Positions 56,872 to 64,000 of a DNA stretch of 64,000 bases are shown piece after piece. The stretch is from Ascochyta rabiei (taxonomy: Eukaryota > Ascomycota > Dothideomycetes > Pleosporales > Didymellaceae). Both the position numbers and the translations under genes were made by a program. Where the stretch lies: assembly GCF_004011695.2 (NCBI RefSeq), contig NC_082409.1:1674001-1738000 (forward strand), read 5' to 3'. The notes under the pieces were generated by a model. The model was not told the DNA's origin. It did no database searches and worked only from the letters and a program-made list of their open reading frames with translations. How positions within the stretch are numbered: the first letter of the stretch is position 1; the number at the start of each line of letters is the position of its first letter.

Positions 56872-57373
56872 CGGACTCGCTGCAGCTCCGACGATTATGC
56901 AGGGTCCAGAGCGGCCGGCGATCCTTGACGAGGTCCGATAAGATTCCACGGCGAAATCGCCGAGCCCCTACGGCTAGGGTCCGCCTCAACACCACGCCAA
57001 ACATCGTGAGTTTCGCTGCATGACAGGCGCATGGCAGCAAAAACCAGGGTAGATTGCCCGAAGGGGTATGGCTAGCACCTCGGTGGGCAAGGCAGCGAGT
57101 ACGCGCGGAGTTGGTGGATAGCCATTCGTGGGTTTTTGCACGCTTCCTAATCGCCTGGTGGGGCCCGGGGTGACGTTTTGGGGTTGAGGGGTACAACGCG
57201 CCGCGCGCCTCGGACCCTCCGTATAAACATGCCCCGCAATATGGGCAGCTGACGGTCCTTTCTGGCCCTTTTTTCTCTCTCTGGCTGCCCTATTTCTTTT
57301 GAACTTCTCTTCAGATTCCTCCTTCCATCATCTTCTCTTCCCATTCCTTCCGTTTGAGACACAGAGCGGCAAG

Positions 57374-58557
57374 ATGAGCACAACAACCACCATTGCGCCT
57401 GCAAAGGCTAACATCGGCGTCTACACCAACCCTGAGCACGACCTGTGGGTTGCAGAGGCAGAGCCCAGCCTCGAGGTTGTGCAGAGGGGTGGAGATTTGG
57501 CAGTCGGCGAGGTTCTGCTGAACGTCAAGAGCACTGGTATCTGCGGAAGTGACATTCACTTCTGGCACGCCGTGAGTTTTTTCCGTCGTGTTCGCCAAAG
57601 CCGTACGTTGGCTTGATCTTGCGGCAGGACTGACCATTCTAGGGATGCATCGGCCCCATGATTGTAGAAGACACACACATCCTCGGCCACGAGTCTTCTG
57701 GCGTGGTAATGGCTGTGCACGAGTCGGTCAAGAACCTCAAGGTTGGCGACCGCGTCGCTATCGAGCCCAACATCATCTGCCACCAGTGCGAGCCGTGCCT
57801 GACAGGGCGCTACAACGGGTGCGAGTCGGTCGAGTTCCTCTCCACACCGCCCGTGACGGGTCTGCTGCGCCGCTACCTCAAGCACCCGGCCATGTGGTGC
57901 CACAAGATGCCCGACAGCATGACGTTTGAAGACGGCGCCATGCTCGAGCCTCTCTCGGTCGCCCTCGCTGGCTTCGACCGCGCCAACGTCAAGCTCGGCG
58001 ACCCCGTGCTCGTGTGCGGCGCCGGTCCCATCGGCCTTGTGACGCTGCTCTGCGCGCAGGCTGCTGGCGCCGCTCCCCTCGTCATCACCGACATCGACCA
58101 GGGCCGGCTGGAGTTTGCACGCCGCCTCGTTCCGCGCGTGCTGACGCACAAGGTCGAGTTCAGCCACAGCGCGTCCGACTTCCGCGACGCCATCCTCGGC
58201 CTCACCGAGGGCGTGGAGCCGTCGCACGCGCTCGAGTGCACGGGGGTCGAGTCGTCCATCGCCGGCGCGATCCAAGCGGTCAAGTTTGGCGGCAAAGTCT
58301 TCGTCATCGGCGTGGGCAAGAACGAGATCAAGATCCCGTTCATGCGGCTCTCGACGCGCGAGGTCGACCTGCAGTTCCAGTACCGCTACTGCAACACGTG
58401 GCCCAAGGCGATCCGGCTCGTGGAGAGCGGCATCATCCAGCTGAGGGATCTGGTGACGCATCGGTTTAATTTGGAGGATGCGGTTGAGGCGTTCAAGACG
58501 GCGGCTGATCCCAAGACGGGCGCGATCAAGGTGCAGATTCAGAGTCTGGGTGATTGA
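57374..58557 (+). CDS. LAD1: L-arabinitol 4-dehydrogenase (zinc MDR family)
   Basis: NAD-dependent oxidation of L-arabinitol to L-xylulose in fungal L-arabinose and D-galactose catabolism. Exons 57374-57571 and 57643-58557 join in phase (71-nt intron) to 370 residues. The catalytic zinc site is visible at [13 protein letters not shown] and ILGHESSG; the structural zinc has the four cysteines in [15 protein letters not shown]. The Rossmann fold glycine motif is [13 protein letters not shown], and DIDQGRLEF follows strand beta 2, where D and R positions set NAD over NADP preference. The [15 protein letters not shown] block is characteristic of LAD rather than xylitol or sorbitol dehydrogenase. 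That distinction within the family is moderate; sugar-alcohol dehydrogenase is sure. A 12-bp minisatellite begins just past the stop. Confidence 0.9.
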
Positions 58558-58572
58558 TGCAGACGTTGCTTG

Positions 58573-58711
58573 AGAGAGGGATTTAGGGAGAGAGATTTAG
58601 GGAGAGATTTAGGGAGAGATTTAGGGAGAGATTTAGGGAGAGATTTAGGGAGAGATTTAGGGAGAGATTTAGGGAGAGATTTAGGGAGAGATTTAGGGAG
58701 AGATTTAGAGA
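58573..58711 (+). repeat. 12-bp minisatellite (GAGAGATTTAGG)
   Basis: About eleven head-to-tail copies of GAGAGATTTAGG, nearly perfect, starting about 15 bp after the LAD1 stop codon and so within its presumed 3' UTR. Edge copies decay into AGAGATTTAG units up to about 58743. Confidence 0.93.
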
Positions 58712-58872
58712 GACCAAGAGATTTAGAGATTTAGAGATTAAAAGAGAAATTTAGAGAGTAAGAAAGAAGAGAAACGACATACAACTACAGCGTTTCAACA
58801 CCATGGTCTCTACGATAGCAAGTAAACACACAGCGACCAACGAATTACCCAGACAAAAATCAATGGCAACAC

Positions 58873-58917
58873 TAATCTAATCTAATCTAATCTAATCTAA
58901 TCTAATCTAATCTAATA
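58873..58917 (+). repeat. Pentanucleotide microsatellite (TAATC)n
   Basis: Eight to nine perfect TAATC units. Confidence 0.93.
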
Positions 58918-59249
58918 TTAATCTACGTGCTTGCGAGGCTGTGTGGATAGGAAGGTATGTATAGTCAACTATAGATGGGATAGTTTTCTCATCATGTATA
59001 TGGAAAGGATAGAGTAGAGTAACCGAGGGGGAAAAAGGCTAGAGGGAAACGCAGCGCCTTGCCCGTGAGATAAACCAAGAGGAAACAAAGACAAGACCCT
59101 GCCAACGCCATGCTTGTTTGCGCCATCATGTCCTGTCATGTCCTGTCATGTCGTGCCATGTGGTGCGGTGCCTGAGGAAGAGCGGTATGGTGAGAAGAAG
59201 CGAGTAAGACGAGGGTACAGGAAGGGGGTTCCGGGCGAAAGAAGAAAGA

Positions 59250-61035
59250 CTAGCGGAAGCCGGGAAACACCTTGTTCAGCGCACGACGCCATTTCGGACG
59301 TGTGGCTTCCTCGTGCCCGACGTCGTCGTCGTCTGGGACTGGGTGTCGGTTGCCCAGCAGGTGCAGGGCGCGCTGGCGGGCCCATTCGCTGCGGTTTTGC
59401 GTAGACGGAGCGGGGGGTTCGCAGTCGAGCGCGTTGGGCTGCAGGTGTGCTGGCTGTGGTTGGGATTGTGGTTGTGGTTGGGATTGTGGTTGTGGTTGGG
59501 ATTGTGGGTGTGGGTGTGGTTGCGGCGGTGCAGGCTGCAGTCCTGCCGTGTTGGTAGCGCCCATCTCCATGTCTGCCGGCGTGGGCTGCGTCGGTGCTGG
59601 TGCGCTGAAGATGCGCCGCCCGGCTGCGGCTCGCCCCCATGACCCAAAAGCGCGTGGCACGCGACGAGCGTGCTCGGTCAGTGTGACGGCCACGGGCGGG
59701 GCGACCCCCTCATTGGCAGCTGACCAAGCGGCGCGCGACCGCACATGAGCAATGTGGCGTTCGCGCCGCACCATGAGGTTGGTGATGGGGACCGGGCAGG
59801 CGCCAGAGGGAAGGACGCTCTGCTTGCACATGGGGCACAGGGACGAGTTGCGGAGCAGGAAGGTGTCGATGCAGTCTGGGTGGAAGATGTGGCGGCAGGG
59901 GAGTTGGCGGACCTGGGTTTTGTTGGGCTCGAAGTCGTCGATGCAGATGGGACAAGTGGGCTGGGAGAAGGTGCTGTTGTCGGTGGTCGAGGCGGTCGGG
60001 GCAGAGAGGCGGCGGGCGGTCGGGGCCGTCTTGGATCCGGCGTCAGCATCGAGGCCGGGCGCGAGGGGGAGGGCAGGCGGGGCCTGGGGCGGCTTCTCGG
60101 CGGCGTCGTCGGATGCGGGGGTGTAGGTGACGATGGGGAGCTCGTCGAGCGTTTCTTGAGGGACGGTGAGGCGCTTGACGCCGAGGGCCTCGAGGTCGAT
60201 CTCTCCGTTCAGCACGCGTTGGCGCAGGGCGTTGCGGCGTCGGCGCTGGAGGATGTGCATGCACAGCGAAGTGGCAGCGATGGCGGCAATGAGGATGGCC
60301 AGGACGATGACCAAGAAAACCCACAGGCTCGGGAGACGGCCAGCGGCCTCTGTGCTGACGGTGGCCCACAGGCGGACGTAGTCTGAGCTGTTGTACACGC
60401 GGGCCAGGTCGTCGCCGTGGGGCACGGTGGAGAGGTTGCCGGAGTAGAGGCTCAGCTGGTGCATGACGATGTCGGCGCTCGTCGAGGACAGGGCGTAGGT
60501 GGGGAAGGTGTTCTGCTGCTGCCACATGCCGCCATCCTGCAGGTCCCAGGCCGGGTTGTTCAGGACGGGGGGCTGGGCGTTGCCGTTGGCGGGCAGATAG
60601 GTGAGGAAGGCTCTGGTGGCGGGGTGCTGGCGGGCGGCGGCGAAGTACTCGAGGGTGCACTGGGCCGAGTACCAGGGGGCGAAGGCGACGAGGGCGTAGT
60701 TTCGGTCTGCGGGCAGGTGGGCGATGCGTGTTGCGTTTGCGGGTACATGTTGGGCCTCGTCGGTCTTGCAGGCGTGGGAGGAGAGGTCGGGCAGGTAGAG
60801 GATGCCAAAGGGATCGGAGCCCGAGTCGACGCCCTTTGTGGAGAGGGTCTGGATGTTGGTGAGGCCGTTGTACTGGAAGGCGATGGAGTCGTTGAGCGTG
60901 TTGAACTGGTTGTTCACGTAGTCGATCTTGGCGGGGTCGGGGAAGTCGATGGTGAAGACGCCGATGCCACGGGCAGCTGTGTGCAACGTCAGCGGGAGGG
61001 GCGGGGTGGCCGGGGCAGCGGTGCGACGTACTCAT
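59250..61035 (-). CDS. Membrane RING-H2 E3 ubiquitin ligase
   Basis: Single-pass membrane protein of about 576 residues. Exon 1 is only 4 nt (61035-61032, ATGA), then a 55-nt intron and exon 2 60976-59250, giving MTAARGIGVFTIDF. Unspliced, the ATG leads into a different, unsupported frame. The N-terminal ~215 residues form a probable lumenal domain with few cysteines. The transmembrane helix at about 217-240 (LWVFLVIVLAILIAAIAATS) is followed by RRRR. The RING-H2 at about 339-380 reads CPICIDDFEP, LPCRHIFHPDC, and LCPMC, the C3H2C3 zinc ligands. The tail is Pro/Gln-rich with a His-Pro-Gln repeat (PHPHPQSQPQPQ). The layout matches PA/TM/RING ligases of the endomembrane system. A signal peptide is not evident, so the 5' end may be incomplete. 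Confidence 0.8.
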
Positions 61036-61155
61036 GGTGGTGGTGGGGATTACGGGATTAGGGAATTAGGGGATTAGGGAATTAGGGGATTGGAGGATTA
61101 GGCGCGCCGACCAGTGGGCAAGCTCGAGAGGGTTACGGATGCAAGCAGGTGCAGG

Positions 61156-61240
61156 AAGGCGGCAAAAGTCATGGATGCGCAAAAGGCGGCAAAAGTCATG
61201 GATGCGCAAAAGGCGGCAAAAGTCATGGATGTGCAAAAGG
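61156..61240 (+). repeat. 27-bp minisatellite, three copies
   Basis: Unit AAGGCGGCAAAAGTCATGG plus GATGCGCA-type text, copies starting at 61156, 61183 and 61210, with a partial fourth. Exact 27-bp spacing. Confidence 0.92.
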
Positions 61241-61796
61241 CGTGGTGCAAGGTGAGGACGAGGGCGCCGTCGGGAGGGAAGGCCCGGGTGGCTAGAGTGG
61301 GAGTGGTAAGTGGTAGAGTGGTGAAGTGGTAGAGTGGTCGAGTGCCGGAGGGCTAGAGTGGTAGAGTGTTAGAGTGCCAGAAGGCTAGAGTGCTAGAGTG
61401 GCTGGCGGGCTGGCTGGCGGGCGGGCGACTGGGATAGCCGTCATGGACAGTGGGAGCGCTGAGATTACATGCTTTCCCTCCGGCCTCAGCTGGGCGCATG
61501 CAGCCAGACGGTCAGTGCAGGGAGATGCAGGCAGCGGTCAGTGCAGGGAGATGCAGGCAAACGGTCAGTGCAGGTGAACATGCATGCGGGCGTGAGGGCG
61601 AGGGCTGCAAGGGCGATGAAGGGACCGATGGTTGCGACAGACAGGCGCCATGAGCCATGACCATGAGCCATGACCGTGAGCCATGACCATGACGTTGGGC
61701 GAGGCTGCCGAGACAGGGGTGGACGGCGCACGGGCTTCACGCTCACTCCGTCTCGTCACCACAACACACAACACCGCCAGGCCTGCCAGCCCGGCC

Positions 61797-61890
61797 ACCA
61801 TCACCAGCACCCAGCACCCACCCAACACTGCCAGCACCCCCAGCACCCAGCACCCAGCACCCAGCACCCAGCACCCAGCACTCAGCACTG
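61797..61890 (+). repeat. (CCCAGCA)n microsatellite
   Basis: Repeated CCCAGCA heptamers, at least six perfect in a row, with decayed flanking copies. Confidence 0.88.
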
Positions 61891-62071
61891 CCACCATCAC
61901 CAGCACCGCGCGCCATGCTCGTCACCCCCCTGCGCTTGACACGGCCGGGCTCCCTCTCGCACACCACCTAGCGCGCGCACTCTCCCTCCACCTAGCGCGC
62001 GCACTCTCCCTCCACCTAGCCCGCACTCCCCCTCCACCACCAGCCACCAGCCACCAGCCTCCACCCCCGCC

Positions 62072-64000
62072 ATGGCGCCCACGACGAGCAGCAAAGGCAA
62101 GGCCAAGCCCGGCGCAAAGCCCTCGGCCGCCCCGCGCAGCCGCAACACCACGCCGCTGCCCAACACCCGCACCTCGGTCGAGCCGGCCTCGGGCTCCGCC
62201 GCCTACTTCGAGAAGCCGCTCAGCCTGTCGCTCAAGCGATGCGCCGTCACCGTCGAGGACATCCTGGACGCCCCCGCCGCCCCCGCCAGCGCCACCACCA
62301 CCATCCCCTCGGCCGCCACCCTGCTCCGCATGCGCGACCAGATCGAGAAGACGGTGCTGAAGAACGTCGAGGCCCGCTGCACCCAGGCCGAGGCCGCCCT
62401 CCGCTCCCTGCACGCCCTGCGCAAGCACCGCAGCCTCCGCGACCGCCCCGACGACAAGGACGACGACCGCCGCCACAAGCTCAAGAAGCTCGCCAAGAAG
62501 CACGACGACGACGGCAAGCACCCGCCCGCCGTCGGCGCCCACGGCCTGGCCCGCCAGGATGGTCTTGACCCTGCCGGTGAGTCTTGAATGCACACACACG
62601 CACACACACACACACACACGCACACACACACACACACGCACACACACACACACACGCACACACACACACACACAACATGACTGACCACCCCAGACTCCAA
62701 CATGTCCTCGCCCCTCTCCCACCCGCCCGCAGAGGCCGCCGACGCCCCCAAGACGCCCCCTCCCCACCGCCTCCGACGTCTCCCACCAGCCCGCCCCCGC
62801 CCCCGCCGTCCCCCAGTTCCAGACCTTTGGCGAAGACCCCGTCCAGTTCGACGACCCCACCGTCTACCACATCCGCGACGTCACCCCGGGCATGACCGAC
62901 GACGACCGCAGGGAAATCTACTCGGTCGCCGTCTTCCCCCCCTCCAACCTGCACGACAAGATCGCCGGCACCCCCCCGGACAAGGACTTTTCAAACGCAA
63001 AGCCCGCCACCCAGGTCAACGCCGGCGTCTTCGCAAACTACGTCGAGCCCTACATCCGCCCCTTGACCGAAGAGGACGTCGCCTTCCTCAAGGAGCGCGG
63101 CGACCGCGTAGCCCCCTTTGTGCTTCCCAGGCGAGGCCAGCGCCACTACAAGCACGTCTGGGCAGACGAGGACGGCGCCATGCACCTGGACTCGACCCTC
63201 GACCGCCCCGCCCCCAATCTCCCTCGAGGCGCTGCCGAAGACGTCCTGGACGATGTCCTCGAGACCGAGCACGTCTCCGCCGGCCCTCTTGTCTCTCGAC
63301 TGCTGGCCACCCTCCGTCCAGAGGGCCGCGCCAACCAGGCCAGCCCCAACGACCTGAATCCCGATGCCATGGACATTGACCAAGGCCCCGCCGCCCCGCC
63401 AGACACCACCAACACAAACGCCCTCCCCTCCGCCACCCAGCTCCCCGACCTCATCGCCCGCCCTCCACAGCCCAGCACCGGACGCGCCGACTACGCCACC
63501 CTCGAGGACCGCGTCCTGATGGAGCTCAAGCACTACGGCTTCCTCTCCGAAGCCGACGCGGAGACACAATCCTACGACTCGCACTTTGACGACCCAGTCG
63601 CCCAGCGCCTCCGCTTCCTGCAGGAGGAGCTCCGCAAGCAGTCCATTGTCAACGGCGCGCGCAAACAGCGCCTCCTCGAGCTGACCGAAGAGCGCATCGC
63701 GCAGCAGGAGTACAACACCATTGCCGACGACCTCGACAACCAGCTCAACGCCGCCTACCTCAAGCGTAACCGCAACATCGGCAAGGGCAAGAAGCAGAAC
63801 AAGCGGCCCGGCGGCGCCGGCGGCGGCTCCCACGCCACCGCCAACGCTGGCATCACCCGCCCGGGCGTCGGCGAGCCCATTCGCACCCTCATGGAACGCC
63901 GCACCCAGTGGATCAACACCATCGGCCCCGTCGTCAACTACGGCAAGACGGGCCTGCCCACCGACACCATCTTCGCCGACGACAAGATGAGGGAGCTCGA
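62072..64000 (+). CDS. NGG1: Transcriptional adaptor Ngg1/Ada3 (SAGA), 5' part with apparent frameshift
   Basis: Ada3 bridges the histone acetyltransferase Gcn5 and Ada2 in the SAGA and ADA complexes. Exon 1 is 62072-62576 (coiled-coil-like LLRMRDQIEKTVLKNVEARC and KHPPAVGAHGLARQDGLDP). The 117-nt intron (62577-62693) contains about 80 bp of CA/CACG repeat. Exon 2 starts 62694 as DSNMSSPLS..EAADAPKTPPP, but homology then continues one base out of frame as ASDVSHQPAPAPAVPQFQTF, TVYHIRDVTPGM and onward to the window end. No alternative acceptor keeps phase. The likely cause is one extra or missing C in the C-rich run at 62755-62765, either a true mutation or an assembly error. Near the end, the Ada3 C-terminal domain is visible: GEPIRTLMERRTQWINTIGP. 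The gene continues past 64000. Confidence 0.85.
62584..62675 (+). repeat. CA-rich microsatellite inside NGG1 intron
   Basis: Runs of CACACACACACG units filling most of the intron, which makes it about twice the usual intron length here. Confidence 0.9.

Larger units (their letters stand above)
56223..57373. other. Intergenic region with MITE-like element
   Basis: 1.15 kb between the nuclease and the L-arabinitol dehydrogenase genes. The middle is occupied by the inverted-repeat element listed separately. The last 150 bp is a T/C-rich promoter before the dehydrogenase ATG. Confidence 0.6.
58558..59249. other. Convergent intergenic region with two simple repeats
   Basis: 0.7 kb between the convergent dehydrogenase and RING genes, containing a 12-bp minisatellite and a pentanucleotide array (listed separately). 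Otherwise nothing was recognised. Confidence 0.6.
61036..62071. other. Low-complexity divergent intergenic region
   Basis: 1 kb between the divergent RING ligase and Ngg1 genes, packed with simple repeats: GGGATTA-like units at 61048-61100, the 27-bp minisatellite, GGTAGAGTG-like units at about 61300-61400, CAGTGCAGGGAGATG units at 61510-61570, and CCCAGCA units at 61797-61890. Overlapping ORFs here arise from the repeats. Confidence 0.7.

Noticed and set aside
59272..61061. Long ORFs antisense to and in other frames of the RING gene (up to 330 codons)
   Set aside because: High-GC third-position shadow frames; composition is repetitive Arg/Pro/His or Gly/Val with no domain.
61683..62860. Long overlapping ORFs around the NGG1 start on both strands
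   Set aside because: Produced by CCCAGCA and CA repeats and GC-rich shadow frames.
1..64000. CRISPR arrays, operons, ribosome binding sites, riboswitches
   Set aside because: Intron structure and gene families show a eukaryotic nuclear genome; the tandem repeats lack spacer organisation.

Overview
The window is nuclear DNA of a filamentous ascomycete (Pezizomycotina), most likely a melanised Dothideomycete of the Pleosporales type. The evidence is short introns of about 47-90 nt with GT..AG ends and CTAAC-like branch points, a scytalone dehydratase gene for DHN melanin, a Clr2-type silencing factor, an L-arabinitol dehydrogenase, an isocyanide synthase-dioxygenase fusion, and a nested AT-rich transposon block with RIP-like C-to-T/G-to-A decay. 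Gene models below were built by hand by joining reading frames across splice sites that keep phase. The species cannot be named from sequence alone.

Layout. 1-8 kb: the 3' part of ATG2 (autophagy lipid transfer) converges on CLR2 (heterochromatin silencing), followed by a type II membrane protein of unknown role. 8-11 kb: gene-poor apart from an intron-containing tRNA-Gly(GCC). 11.5-17.6 kb, minus strand: a hybrid histidine kinase and an isocyanide synthase fused to a TauD-type dioxygenase. 18.9-21.7 kb: a three-level transposon nest (an outer inverted-repeat element, a Fot1/pogo-like element inside it, and a 434-bp MITE inside that). 22.6-24.8 kb: a Zn2Cys6 transcription factor.

25-35 kb: housekeeping genes for Ran GTPase, the proteasome chaperone Nas2, a RhoGEF and an Rtc3-like SBDS-domain protein, then a decayed AAA-ATPase pseudogene. 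37-43 kb: a Cys-rich type I membrane protein, a BTB-domain protein, and a membrane-anchored aspartic-protease-like protein with a non-canonical second active-site motif. 44-49 kb: scytalone dehydratase, a low-complexity upstream region, and a three-RRM Nam8/TIA-1-like protein with an exceptionally long last intron.

50-56 kb: an unrecognised 744-residue protein, a Nit3-type omega-amidase, and a divergently oriented SNM1/Artemis-like nuclease. 56-64 kb: a MITE-like element with telomere-like repeats, L-arabinitol dehydrogenase, a membrane RING-H2 ubiquitin ligase, several minisatellites, and the 5' part of the SAGA subunit Ngg1/Ada3, which shows an apparent single-base frameshift.

Most genes are independent housekeeping functions. 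The most distinctive locus is the isocyanide synthase-dioxygenase gene. It has no recognisable tailoring enzymes beside it, but it lies between a sensor kinase and a transcription factor and next to the RIP-mutated transposon nest.
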